This document shows positions 46,701 through 57,862 of a DNA stretch of 64,000 nucleotides, piece by piece. The DNA is from Pycnopodia helianthoides (lineage: Eukaryota; Echinodermata; Asteroidea; Forcipulatida; Asteriidae), in NCBI GenBank assembly GCA_032158295.1, contig CM063254.1:248001-312000 (forward strand), read 5' to 3'. The notes below the pieces were generated by a model. It did not search any database, was not told where the DNA came from, and saw only the letters and a list, made by a program, of their open reading frames with translations. The number at the start of each line of letters is the position of its first letter. Position 1 is the first letter of the stretch. The position numbers and the translations under genes are program-made.

Positions 46701-46701
46701 T

Positions 46702-46750
46702 ATGCCTCTTGACATGGTATCCGCCTGTGAGATTTTGGGTGTTCCTAGAG
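46702..46750 (+). CDS. J-domain (DnaJ/Hsp40) gene, exon 1
   Basis: MPLDMVSACEILGVPR and the first base of a Gly codon, then a perfect GTAAGT donor, phase 1. It joins in frame to exon 2 at 53274. C/YEILGVPR is the helix I end of J domains. The usual Tyr-Tyr before it is Ala-Cys here. An in-frame stop lies at 46696. ATG 46714 has the better context (GACATGG), so the start may be there, giving MVSACEILGV. Confidence 0.82.
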
Positions 46751-46883
46751 GTAAGTAACTAAATAAACTTGGCACTTGGTGGCAGTGTTTTTGGCATGTC
46801 TGTCGCCGCATGGCCATGGCATGGCCATTGGTTGCACTCTGTGCTGTGACTGAACACTAAAACACTCCAGTGCAACATTCGAA

Positions 46884-48413
46884 TACCGGACACTTCGGCA
46901 CCTCGCAAACTCGGCACCCACAAACTCGGCTCCTTGCAAACTCGGCACCTTGCAGACTCAGCACCAGAATGTCGGCACCTTACAAACTCGACACCGGCCT
47001 ATTTCTGACTAACAAACTCGGCACCAAGCAATCAATAAGTGTTCGTTTGAATGGTCAAAGTAAATGTACTTACACAATAAAAATGAGGGATGTTTCGATC
47101 CAGTCTCAATATTTCGATTTACAATGTGCAAAAGTGGGAGGGGGACGCTGCTCTGGGGGCCACCATCCTCTTATTTTCTTGCATTTTGTGGTCGCGGTAG
47201 TGATCCCGATCGCGACTGTTGTTCATCACATGATTAGATTATACCATGATTATACAAACATGGATTTTCCTCTTTTTCTCGGGGGTTGACGGGGATGATT
47301 TGACGAACATAAAGAGGACCAGATGAACTGGTTGACAAATGTGTCAAAAATCTTATTTTTAGGGGGTAGACCGCAAGGATAATTTTTCAGATCGTCTCTG
47401 TAAAGCAATAACATGTTTTCATGCCTTCTTGACACTCATCAGTTGCGTGTGGGTGATTCTAATGAATCCGTAGGTCTTATGTCTTATGAGAGACATAATT
47501 ATTATTTGTGTATTTCGCTTGGGTTCAGGTAAATTGTAGTACTATCCGTATGCGGATTTTTAGTCCTGAGTTGAGTTAAAATGCCTCTTCCTTTGTCGTA
47601 AGGTTAAAATTACGATGTCTGGATTGTTTTTTAGTTTGGCTTTGGCTGATATTTCTTGTTTGCTCATGAGCTGGTTGCGCAATCGAATATAATTATTTAT
47701 TTACTTAATAAAAGCATATGATCTCTCTTTGGAAGATGGGGTGGTCCTGATAAGAACCGGTTTGTTTGTAAACGAGTTACGTCTGTTCCCGTTTTCTCTT
47801 TCGCCGCTTGAATTTAGACACAAATAAATCACGCACAATCTGACTTCAGTGAGATCAAGTTAACATGAATTAAACATAAAAATAAAAGGTTCCAGAAAAG
47901 GACAAAGACAACTTGACTCTCAAAAACACAATTTAAACACGTATTAAATGAGATAAAAATAAATAAGCACCACAAATTAAGAATGGGAATGAACTTGTAG
48001 ACCCGTACGTTTATAAATATTGTAATTTTTTTTAGATAGGCCCTAATGCATTTTGGCCATTCATTTTTCATTCAACTTGTCCTGCAAAAAGAAAACTTTT
48101 ATTTCGTAGTTTGCTTATACAATCAAATAATTAGAATCAGCGCTTACTATATTTCATCTCCTGGGGGTATAAATTACATCGGCTCCTTGTTTCATGTGCC
48201 GAGTTGGTGAGTGCCGAGTTTGCTAGGTGCCGTTTTCAACAGGGTTGTATTTGTGCATGTGCGAGTTTGTGGGTGCCGACTTTGCAAGGTGCCGAGATTG
48301 TTGTGCCAAGATTGCAAGGTGCCGAGTTTGTGGGTGCCGAGTTTGCAAGGTGCCGAGATTGTTGTGCCGAGATTGCAAGGTGCCGAGTTTGCAAGGTGCC
48401 GAAGTGACCGGTA
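46884..48413. mobile_element. 1.53-kb element whose ends are inverted arrays of ~17-bp repeats
   Basis: TACCGGACACTTCGGCACC starts the left end and GGTGCCGAAGTGACCGGTA ends the right. Behind the left end follow about seven copies of (TTGCAAA)CTCGGCACC up to 47035. Before the right end stand about ten inverse copies, GGTGCCGAG(T)TTG.A, from 48190. The middle has no recognisable transposase. A non-autonomous DNA transposon with repeated subterminal (transposase-binding type) motifs is likely. Confidence 0.75.
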
Positions 48414-48843
48414 CCCCAACAACCACAACCGTCCTGCATGCAGTACTACCTCCATGGTATGACACTGACAGTGACACTGCAGTCATGGCTGTGTTTTCGT
48501 GGTTGTTTTGTGAAGGATTGTTCAACATTAGTTTTTGTGCGGTATTGTTATGTTCTGTCCCAATATTTTTCTTTTAAATTTTATAATAAGGAGAATTAAT
48601 CATATTTATCCTACGTAATTTAGTGTAATACTAAAGTCAAAATATCCATGTGTTACACTTACATACAATATTTTTATTTTTGTATGATCTACTAAGTAAT
48701 TAATTGAGGTGTTCTTTCCATTATTATCCATTACATGTAACTGATATTAAACTTTTAGTTTCCTGAACTAGAAGCTTTTGTAAGTGAAGATGAGGACATT
48801 AACTGCTAGGTCTACTTTCAGTTTCACACTCCTTCATACATGT

Positions 48844-49287
48844 ATAATCGTAACCCTCCATCCTCCCGATGGTCGAAGACCGGAGGGTTACGAGTCATCC
48901 AATGTAAAAAAATCAAAGAAATTGCAATTTCGACCATTTTTGTCAAAGTAGTCACCAGATTTGCAAAATTTTTACCACTTTAAAAAAATATGGCGCACAT
49001 TCTAAGATCATGGATTTGATCTTCAATGTGTGATTAATCCATTCATAACACTCGAAACACCATTGAGAAATTATTTTTACGAAAAAAAGACACAAGTTTT
49101 TGTTCGTTTTTTCTTCAAATAATTTTAGAATGAGTGTCATAATTTCTAAAAGTGGTAAAAATTGGGCAAATCTGGTGCCTAGTCAGACAAAAATGGTTGA
49201 AATTGCAATTTCAGGGAATTTTTTACATTGGATGACTCGTAACCCTCCGATCTCCGACCGTCGGGAGGATGGAGGGTTACGATTATC
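48844..49287. mobile_element. 444-bp near-complete foldback element
   Basis: The ends ATAATCGTAACCCTCCATCC and GGATGGAGGGTTACGATTAT are perfect inverses, 26 bp in all. The arms continue (AAATTGCAATTTC, GTGGTAAAAATT, AAATTATTTTTACG) almost to the centre near 49080. Each end also carries its own hairpin: CGTAACCCTCC pairs with GGAGGGTTACG about 20 bp further in. Confidence 0.85.
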
Positions 49288-49471
49288 GCAACCATGGAGG
49301 GAGGGGGCCTTCCATGTCGCAACTAACTCCTTCACACAAAGTCAAAGATATTCACTCCCATATTTCAAGCGGGCTACCACTAAGATTAAGATCAAACTGT
49401 GCTTGAGATTTCCTAGATGTTATAATATTAATAATCATTAAGCCCTTAATCCTCCCATCAGTTCAGCAGCC

Positions 49472-49581
49472 GATTTCACGAAACTCCACTTGTGCAAGAT
49501 GTATTGTGTTAGTGGTGCACAACTTACGCAATAAATGTTGCGGAAGTGGGCTTACCCAGTTGCATAGAGTTTCGTGAAATC
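49472..49581. mobile_element. 110-bp MITE-like inverted repeat
   Basis: GATTTCACGAAACTC and GAGTTTCGTGAAATC are perfect 15-bp inverses. Confidence 0.65.
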
Positions 49582-50099
49582 AGCGAGTGTACCAGAAGGT
49601 TATTAACCAACCATTTGCTAAGATTTTGCTATTTTTTTCAACATATTAACCACCCTATATTATTGGGTAGGTTTAAAATATTGAAGAAGAAGAAAAAAAC
49701 GTAGAACTATTTTACCAAATTTTGACACATGGGCTGTCACTCTTTGGTCTTAGGGACGTGACCAGTCACCCATATTTACAATAATTGCAAAAATTGATTT
49801 GCAAGCGCCATTTTGAGATAGGACCACCTACATTGATATTAATATCAGTAACAAGAAATTTCCAAGACCTGTAATTAACGTTACAGCAAACAACATTATT
49901 ACAAATTAGCCGTCCAGTTTTGCCAATTAGTGACAAAAATTGTGAAATAGGAAACAAACATTTTCGGGGTGAGAAAGAGATCCTTATTATGTAGCTTACT
50001 GTCTTGCATCTTGGTCATGTAGAAGTCAATTTTTATGTGAAGTTGAAAACACCTGAGTGACATTAACCCTAACAGACTAGACCCTTGGGTAAACATACT

Positions 50100-50450
50100 G
50101 CCCAAATCCTTCAATATCCTTCGGATTAAAGTGGTAATAAACCTAAAGTGCCCAAATCCTTCAATATCCTTCAACTTATTGTAAGTATACATATTAGCCC
50201 AATCCTTCAAAATCCTTTTGAGACAGAAGTTAGGGAGTCAAAAAATGTCAAAAAAGCCCAAAACCTTCAGAATCCTATTTTGGCTAAGCTGCATAATACA
50301 TAAAACCTTCAAAATCCTCCTATGTAAAAACAGCCCGGTAGCGCAAGTCCTGCGAAATCCTACCCTAACAAAAACTCATTTTAGCCCAAAGCCTTCGAAA
50401 TCCTCCTGTGTTGCAGATCCCTAATAGCCCAAATCCTTCACAATCCTGCA
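50100..50450 (+). repeat. Degenerate array of ~20-bp motif, eight copies at 38-59 bp spacing
   Basis: GCCCAAATCCTTCAAAATCC-like motifs stand at about 50102, 50151, 50200, 50258, 50302, 50341, 50384 and 50427, with non-similar DNA between. The last copies differ by single substitutions. Confidence 0.7.
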
Positions 50451-50652
50451 CTTTGGCAATGAGGATATTGTAGGACTTGGGTTCTTTAGGGTTAAACTGT
50501 GTTTGAGGAAAGAGGTAACTTGGACCTGTATTTTTGGTTTTTGGTTACAATACTACATCTGGTTTGGGAATGGGAAGGAAAATGCATAACATTCTTGTCT
50601 GTTAATTAGCATTCTTGAAAAAAAAGACCATTTATATTCTTAGGAACCAATT

Positions 50653-51093
50653 AAAGGCAGAGTATACCTTTGGTTATTGGAACTGTTCGATTGTTTTAAT
50701 CCTACATAAATGTAAATAAATACAATAACACTAACCTGTGGAAACTTCAAAAAGCAAAAAAACAGTTAGTGGCCTGACATTTTGATCGTAGCAGAGTCTT
50801 TTTCGAAGGCTGTGAAAATTTCATGTCAAAAGGTTTTGAGGTATCGCCGAAATTGGAATACACAGTGTGAATATTGTAATTGGAATCATGGAGTAATTGC
50901 TCCATGTTGGAATACACAATCGTTTCATGCATGAATCGTTTCTCAGATACTTGAATCCCTTTCTTTAAAACCACATTCCTTAGGAGGGAATCATTGTTCA
51001 AAATGTTAAACATTATCAACAGCTGCAGTGGTTTTTACCAAGTTAGTTTTTATTGTCAGTAATTTTTTGAGCACTCACCATACCCTCTTTTTA
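50653..51093. mobile_element. MITE family B copy
   Basis: Left TTAAAGGCAGAGTATACCTT TGGT, right GAGCACTCACCATACCCTCT TTTTAA. Contains the core GATCGTAGCAGAGTCTTTTT (50782) also found in 28816, 44202 and 44623. Confidence 0.7.
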
Positions 51094-51524
51094 ATCCATG
51101 TTTTCATAAGTTACCTTTCAGGCATAGTGATTTTATCAGGATTTTTTTCACAATACACAATATACTCTTTTAACACCCATTGAACTTTTTGAAAAGGAAA
51201 TTGCTGAAATGTTGCCCTCTGAAAAGATTTTCAACAGGATCTCACCAGATGAAATTACATACAAACTGTAGAGTACAGGCTATTTGCTTTCATTGTTCAA
51301 CGTGTGCACACACAGTCAGGGGGTTTCCCTGATTATTGTGAAATCGCTATTTTTCTTTCCCAACTCGAATCGACCCAACTATAGTTGGTCCTGGGCCCAT
51401 CTATAGTTAGTCCTGGGTCCAACTATAGTTTGGCCAGTTCTCTAGATGGGGTGCAACATTAGTAAGAGTATAATATTTGACAATCATTAACTAGACATGA
51501 AAAAGCTTTGTTAGATCAGTACTA

Positions 51525-52017
51525 AATAGACAGTGCAAGTCTTGTGCGAACTCAAACTTCTGGGACCAAGTTTGTCCCAACTATGGAGTTTGATGTTTGA
51601 ATGATTCTGTTTTTTCAAATACTTTTGTAATATTGTAGTTTATGCCTATAAACCATAGAGTATAAGGTTTGACCTTTGTTTCCGGTCACTTGTAAACATT
51701 TACAAATTTGGCCCATCTGATGTTCATAATAATAATACTGTAAACTAAAGCGCCAAAGTCCGCCTAAACAGACGCTCAAGGGGCTTCACAGAGATACAAT
51801 TTTTTTTAACTAAGACAAACACAGGTTATCATAAAGCTTCATGTAGCACAAAATCGGGTGTGATTGGCAAATGGGGTTTCCCAAGTGTAAATTTTGTTTC
51901 AATGTTAATTTTAATTATACAATTTCAAAAGATGTGAGTTCATAGTAAAAATATCATGTTTGTTGAATTGTTGTTTTCTCGTTTTTCAATCCTCGCGAGA
52001 CTTTGCACAGTCTATTT
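51525..52017. mobile_element. DNA element, AATAGACTG family, with internal insertion
   Basis: AAATAGACAGTGCAAGTCTT at the left and GCGAGACTTTGCACAGTCTA TTT at the right are inverted. A fragment CCGCCTAAACAGACGCTCAA (51759) shared with 29561 appears inserted in the middle. Confidence 0.75.
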
Positions 52018-52098
52018 CCCTGCCATCTTTGTAATAACAGAATGTAAGGGTACGCAAATAGGATGTTTACTAGTTTTGAAAAAAAAAGCAAGCTAAAT

Positions 52099-52478
52099 TT
52101 AAAGGAACATTACAGAATTGGTAATTGTAAAATATACTTTTGATCACAGATTTACATAAAACTAGGTCTAATGATGATGATAGTAGAAAACATCCCTTGA
52201 AATATTTCTGTCTGAAATGCCATATTTGATGAGAAATGAATAAACTAATTTTCCGATTGGAGTTTATCGCTCAGTGGGCGTTTTATTCGTTTGTTGAACC
52301 TATATGATTTCATGCAAATGTATAATCGTTTTTTCACTATTTTCTCGTGACCCAGATGGCCGATCGATCTCAAACTTCTACAGGTTTGTCAGTTTATGTA
52401 TATGGTGGATTACATAAAGTGCTTACACTGCCAGCAACTGTTTTGTTAGCAAAAACCAATTCTGTAATGTTCCTTTAA
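52099..52478. mobile_element. MITE family C copy (380 bp)
   Basis: TTAAAGGAACATTACAGAAT TGGT at the left, ACCAATTCTGTAATGTTCCT TTAA at the right: ~24-bp inverted ends. Its body is very similar to 57863-58257. Confidence 0.88.
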
Positions 52479-52694
52479 GAAGTTATTTACACACATGTAG
52501 GGTCTGAAACTTTGCATGGTAGATACAACCCGTAGTAAATTAGCTAAGATTTTATTTTTATTTGTAACAAAAGTCTTTTAGATTTTTATATCACTGCCAT
52601 GAAAGTTATTTCCACTTGTTTTTTTCAAACGCGTTTTCAAGCGGTTGAGTCAAATACATGTATGAGTAGATGTACTTATTTGCCTGTGAACAGT

Positions 52695-52985
52695 AATAGA
52701 CTGTGTAAGTCTTGTGCGAAGTTGAACTTTGGGAAACACTGTGGTCCAGGTTTTAGGCAGTATTTTGTTTTGTAAATTATTTAAGTTTAACGTAGTTTAT
52801 GGCCATGAAAGTTTCATGTTGTTGGGAATGTAATACTATATAAACAACATGAAAGTAAAATCAATTCAACAAAATAATGGAAAAAACGGAGTAAGACTTG
52901 ACTTCTGTTTGTTAACTTTAAGATTAAGATTAAGATTAAGATTGTGATGGACACACAAATTTGGGCGTGATCAGCAAATGGGATT
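52695..52985 (+). mobile_element. AATAGACTG family, left part
   Basis: AATAGACTGTGTAAGTCTTG TGCGAA, then GTAAGACTTGACTTC and GGGCGTGATCAGCAAATGGG as in 41532. The right end is missing. (ATTAAG)n, about four copies, at 52918-52940. Confidence 0.65.
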
Positions 52986-53029
52986 TCTAAATGTAAGCAT
53001 CCATTCACAAGTTTGACTTATGTTTCAAT

Positions 53030-53115
53030 TGTTGAGCAGATGTCTTACCAACTAGACCATGTAGACCCCTGAGATTGCTAGGTAGCTAGAGGCAGTTCGA
53101 ATCCCATATTTTAGC
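53030..53115 (-). mobile_element. tRNA-derived SINE fragment (family 4)
   Basis: AGATGTCTTACCAACTAGAC is an inverse A box. The flank TAGCTAGAGGCAGTTCGAAT matches 34130. It lies 160 bp upstream of J-domain exon 2. Confidence 0.55.
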
Positions 53116-53273
53116 TTTGGGTACCGCAACAATTTTCACAGGACTCTGGGAAACTACATACCAAGTATACAGTGCTTTACATACATCAGTGTTGGGTAAA
53201 ACCCAAATATTCTTTATCTCCAATGCAAATTTATCATCTATTAAGTTCTGTTTTTTGTTTGTGAATCCAACAG

Positions 53274-53365
53274 GCGCTAGTGAGAATGACATCCGCTCCG
53301 CTTATAGACGCCTCGCCCTCAAATGGCATCCTGACAAACATGCAAACAATGACAAAGCCACGGAG
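53274..53365 (+). CDS. J-domain gene, exon 2 (helix II and HPD)
   Basis: Completes the Gly codon of exon 1 and reads ASENDIRSAYRRLALKWHPD then KHANNDKATE, donor GTATGT, phase 0 out. HPD (bases 53327-53335, model residues 35-37) is the invariant tripeptide that stimulates Hsp70 ATPase; the basic helix II precedes it. Helix III and the rest of the protein are not visible, so the J-protein class (B or C) cannot be decided. The resemblance is greatest to short class B types. Confidence 0.92.
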
Positions 53366-53406
53366 GTATGTAGTTGAGTTTTAGGCCATATCCGAATTTT
53401 CAGCTT

Positions 53407-53491
53407 CAGCTTCGGCTATGGCTGTTGCTAAGAGTGTTGCTAAGGACGTCCTATACTTCAATCTAGACGTAGCCATAGCTGTAGCCGCCAA
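53407..53491. mobile_element. Small foldback MITE, relative of 7488-7596
   Basis: TCGGCTATGGCTGTTGCTAA pairs with GTAGCCATAGCTGTAGCCG; the centre AGGACGTCCT is itself palindromic. It starts 42 bp after the exon 2 donor. Confidence 0.6.
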
Positions 53492-53668
53492 CCCGGATAA
53501 AGGGATATTCATGAATATACCCAAAACAGTTTATCCATTCTGATTGGTCAAGAGGAGATCACATGGCCATGTTTAAACGTGGGATATAAACACGGCTAAA
53601 AGTGTTTAAACATACCCGTGGCGCACATTGTCACGCAGGCGCTAATTAATGCGAAACGCAATCAAATA

Positions 53669-54594
53669 CAGTCGACTCTCGATAATACGAGGTCCGCCGG
53701 ACTAGCCCGTTTTCCTTGTTATATCCGAAGCTCGCAATATCCGATCGCGGTAATAATCAATGCACTATGCACAAAGTGCATGACATAATGGCCACACGTG
53801 TACACAGACAAGGCTGCTGCAATACATGGATAACTGTGTGCATAGTGTGTGCATGTACCGCACAAACAAGCACAAAATTGGGCTAATAAAAATGTTTTAA
53901 TTTAGTTATTTTAGTTTGAAAGTCAATTTATAAAATCAATTTACATTTTACATGATTGAAAAAATGTCTGAGATTTTAACTTGCTGTTCTTGTTTAGCAG
54001 TCGCAGCCGTCAACAAATAAAATCTTGATTTTTATTGGTAACCACCAGTGTAATGTTAGATGGTTCATTGCTGACGCGGGATACCAGGGAAATCTCGCTG
54101 TTCCATTTAATATTGATCGCGCAAGCTTGCGGTGTTTTTTTTTCTGCTGAAAATGCACATCATGCACTTGTAAAACTCAATGGATCAGTATCTTTTCTGA
54201 AGATTTCACATGAGTTGATGAATGCTGACTTAGTAAGGAATCTGCTCCATTGTTTGAACCATGCAAGCCTTCTAATCCCACCATTGTCCGGAGTTGCGTC
54301 CAGTTAGCACCTCTATTGATTGTCTTACAAACGATGAATAATGATTTTCAGGCTGTTGAAGGTATTTCCTTAGTTGGTTTTTTTATTTTTGTTACAAAAG
54401 GGGTGAAAATCAATGTTTTGCTCGTAACGGGCCGACAAAATTACCTCGTTGTAACCGTGTTTTCGCTACTACCGTGCTCGTACAATCCCAGTTAAATGCA
54501 TTGAAACACGCACGGGGCAGTTCTGGACCGGCAAAAAACCTTGTATTAACCAGAACCTCGTAATATGCGAGCTCATAATAACGGGAGTCGACTG
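53669..54594. mobile_element. 926-bp pogo/Tigger-like non-autonomous element
   Basis: CAGTCGACTCTCGATAATAC GAGG at the left and its near inverse CCTCGTAATATGCGAGCTCA TAATAACGGGAGTCGACTG at the right, flanked on both sides by TA. The TA duplication and the CAGTCGACTC.CG.TA.TA.GA end are typical of pogo-type Tc1/mariner elements. No intact transposase. The right half has short plus-strand open frames (54035-54495) with no recognised motif. Confidence 0.8.
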
Positions 54595-54760
54595 TACAAT
54601 CTAAAATCTGTTAGTACGCGACTACCGTTTAGCTTGGCAAGCATATTGACTCTTTCGCAAAACGAGGACCTGTGACGTGACAATAATTGAAAATTAACAG
54701 AAAAGTTGTACAGATTTTCCAACAACATTACACTTTTTAACGAAAAGGGCATTTATGACT

Positions 54761-54873
54761 GGGAATAAAAGAGTAGTGACTTGGTCTTAACCGGTGGTTT
54801 AAAACCTTTCAGGGTCGTAGCTGTGACGTTTTTAAACGGCCGGTTAAGACCGAGTCACTACTCTTTTATTCCC
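54761..54873. mobile_element. 113-bp hairpin element
   Basis: GGGAATAAAAGAGTAGTGAC TTGGTCTTAACCGG pairs almost perfectly with CCGGTTAAGACCGAGTCACT ACTCTTTTATTCCC across a ~40-bp loop. Confidence 0.85.
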
Positions 54874-55684
54874 TTAATACATCCTGTAAAGTGAAACTTG
54901 ATGCTATGCTGGTTGGAAACAGATAATAAGGGTTAAGTTTGTGGTAGCACCATGTGATAAATCTCTTTTGTGTAGTTGTGGCTCTGAGAAGTGCCGGTTT
55001 GGAAGGAGATTATGTCCCTCCGGATATTGTCACATCATTACAAAAACATCACATCCAAACTTTGCAAACGTTGTATCTTGATTTTGAAAAAATTGTTATC
55101 TCTCGCACACATCTGTGAAAAAAAGTTGTATCTTGACATGTACATGTACTTTTTTGTGTACGTACATGTACATCCAGGCTATTTTATGCGTGATACAATG
55201 TTTTGACAGTTTCAAACTCATGCGTAGTGCAAGTGTAAGTGCTTTTTTTTTTAAGGAGAAACAGTGTTTTTGCACTGACACAACAATATTATGTCCTCAT
55301 ACGGCAAATTCTGTGGATGCCACCCTCTGTGTAGATCGTCAGATAGTGCCCTCTTTTGAATCAACTTCCTTCTGTCCGTGTTCATTTACCGTATGGGGGA
55401 CACACTCACCAGGGGACAAAAATCCCCTACATTGTACATGACACCGGTTGTACTCCAAGTTTTGATCGGTACATACATGCAGGGGCTGTCTTCTTGAGTT
55501 TGCATTCGCTACAAGAGGGCTAGTGAATACAACCGGATCTTCTCAGAGCCACTCACTACTGACAAGAGATTTGTCACACGGTGTTTCTGCAAACTTACCC
55601 CCTGTTTCCATCATCTAGTTTGAATTTAACAGACTTCATGCAATCTCCCCTTTGAAAACTCACTCAACTTTGATGGTGTTAGAT

Positions 55685-55900
55685 TTGCATCAGAGGTAAA
55701 GAATATTACCTGGTTTGGATTCAAACTGCCTCTAGCTACCGGGCAATCTTGGTGGTCTAGTGGTAAGACACCCCTAGAATAGCAAAGGTCGTGGGTTCGA
55801 ATCCCATCAGAGTAATATGCCTACTTTTTTCACAGGACTCGGGGGAAAGTGCTGTATACACAGTCGTTGTACTGGTAACACCAATTAATATTTGATGGTG
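55685..55900 (+). mobile_element. tRNA-derived SINE (family 4), best copy
   Basis: Head GGTGGTCTAGTGGTAAGACA and GTCGTGGGTTCGAATCCCAT (A and B boxes). Tail CACAGGACTCGGGGGAAAGT GCTGTATACACAGT. The head resembles a short-variable-arm tRNA. Confidence 0.75.
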
Positions 55901-57249
55901 TTGTCTTGTGAAAACAACTAAAACAGGTTGATGTTTTGTCAAGGATGTATTGCATGTTTATGGTATGCATATTTCAAATTCTGCAATTGAATTAGGGTAG
56001 GGCTCTTTGAATGTTATTTGCTTGACTAAGCATTTCTGACAAATATTCTAAATATTAAAGATCTTCCTTTAAAAGTGTAAGTAAGTGATTAGTGCAGAGT
56101 GCAAACATCCTGTGTTTTAGTTTTTATGTGTTTGGTTTTTAAACAAGAACCAAACTGTGATAAACTGTTTTGCCAGATCCTAGCTAAAATCATGACTGTG
56201 AGTTTTATGCCAGCAAATGCATTTATAAGGAACCCTATCAATTCGCTCATAATGACTGTGTAATGACCATCGGACCTAATTTGTTTACCCACCCACTGTG
56301 TACTAATAGTGTACTAACAATACAGCTGACATACATTAGGCTCATTTTGACTGCCTAATCTTGTACACTGGGTGATGCATCTATTGGACAGACCTATTGT
56401 ACACTGTAAACAGTAATTCCTAATTTGATATTTTTTCTACAGGGTACGCTTTCGTACAGCAACTTTGCATCTATAGCAAAATATTTAGACTGATAATGTT
56501 AAGTGCACATTAATTGCTGAATACAATTATTAACTGATACATGTACATTGTGTGTAGTACCTTGTGATGCAATACCGGGGAAATTGTTAAATGAATTTAG
56601 ACTCTCGTACTGTCTGACCATTTCCACTGGTTTGAATGACACAAGTACAGGTAGAGCTGTACTAATGTAAGCTAGCCTATAACATCAGTGCTATCCACAC
56701 AGCATGCTCCTTTTGTTTAGTTTAATCCCTGCTCAAAGCTAACATGTTATTAAAGTTTGTAATGTGCTGTCGCTTTAATCACCTGTTTTACTTGCTTATT
56801 TTTTCGAATCTTTTTCTGTTTTTTCCTTTACTTTATTTCTTTTAAATGTATACAATTTTATTTATTTATGTTTTTGTTTTAGTTAAATTTTGATTCATCT
56901 TACAGATGTAACTGTTTTATTTTGAATTGTAATTGTCCATCTCCCTTTAATTGACCTTCGTTCTGTATGTTACATGTGGGAGACCACATTATTTGTGAAT
57001 GGGTGACCGTGATAGAAGACTATGCATAAATAAACAAATCAATTCTCCGCCATACACAACCTACATGTATGCATGCAGGTGAAAGGTTTGAATGGTTGGT
57101 GAACATTCTAGAAAATGTTAAAGGAAGTAGGAAGGTTTTAGCCGCTCAGTATTAGTGGTACACCAAATGGTACTTGACAAATCAACATCAGCGAGCAGTT
57201 TGTACACTTCAAAACAATCAGTCTAATTTTGTACATGTATTTGCATTCA

Positions 57250-57540
57250 GTTTTGTTGTGGCTGAACGGTTAAGAGCACCGAACTCAAATGCTATGGTGT
57301 TTCCGATCAGCAGAGTGTGGGTTCGAGTCCCGATCTTGGCACTTGTGTCCTTGAGCAAGATACTTTACCATAATTGCTTTGTCCTTCAGATTGGACATTA
57401 AGCCCTAAGTCCTGTGTACTAGGATTGGTAGTGCACGTAAAAGAACCCAGAACATTTATCATGGAAAAGTAGGGGTTAACTCCGGTGTTTCTGGTTCACA
57501 TACATGTAGCAAACACCCTTGTTTACAAATTTCCTCAGGC
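57250..57540 (+). mobile_element. tRNA-derived SINE (family 3)
   Basis: TTGTGGCTGAACGGTTAAGA GC, B box GGGTTCGAGTCCC (57319), TTGTGTCCTTGAGCAAGATA. Shares nearly the whole body with 41159, so the two come from one young subfamily. Confidence 0.8.
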
Positions 57541-57862
57541 TTGCAAGCTACAGTGATTAAGTTCACTTGTAAGTTCACCTTAGTTTCATTACCAGAAACA
57601 GGTAATAATATTTTTATATATACAAGCAAAAGAATATTGAATGACTTGATGAGATGTTGATTTATGAGACTTTAAGAGATGACTTTTTCATTATTCATTT
57701 TCAAATTTCCTTGTTTGAATCGTTTGTATCTTTTGGTTTATTTTTAGTTATATTTTACATTTTCATATTTTATCATTTTTTTTAGTACTAGTTCATTCGT
57801 TTTGTTTTGCGATTAGAAAAAAAAGTAATTTATATGTGTACATGGGACATATTATAATATTA

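Larger units (their letters stand above)
46751..53273 (+). other. J-domain gene intron 1 (6.5 kb)
   Basis: Starts GTAAGT, ends TTTGTGAATCCAACAG. Nearly filled with repeats: 46884-48413, 48844-49287, 49472, 50100, 50653, 51525, 52099, 52695. Unassigned: 48415-48840, 49590-50095 and 51100-51520. The last holds a short tandem of the palindrome CCAACTATAGTTGG (51375-51430). Confidence 0.75.

Noticed and set aside
46881..47040. Telomere or centromere satellite
   Set aside because: The array is short and is mirrored at 48190-48413, so it belongs to the ends of one element.
50100..50450. CRISPR-like array
   Set aside because: Repeats are degenerate, spacing is irregular, the genome is eukaryotic and no cas genes are present.
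54035..54495. Transposase gene in the pogo-like element
   Set aside because: The frames are short and I see no DDE-type or CENP-B-like motif.
55735..55815. Functional tRNA gene
   Set aside because: A and B boxes are tRNA-like, but the arms do not form a full cloverleaf and a shared SINE tail follows. The same holds for 4148, 10497, 19092, 30976, 41159 and 57250.
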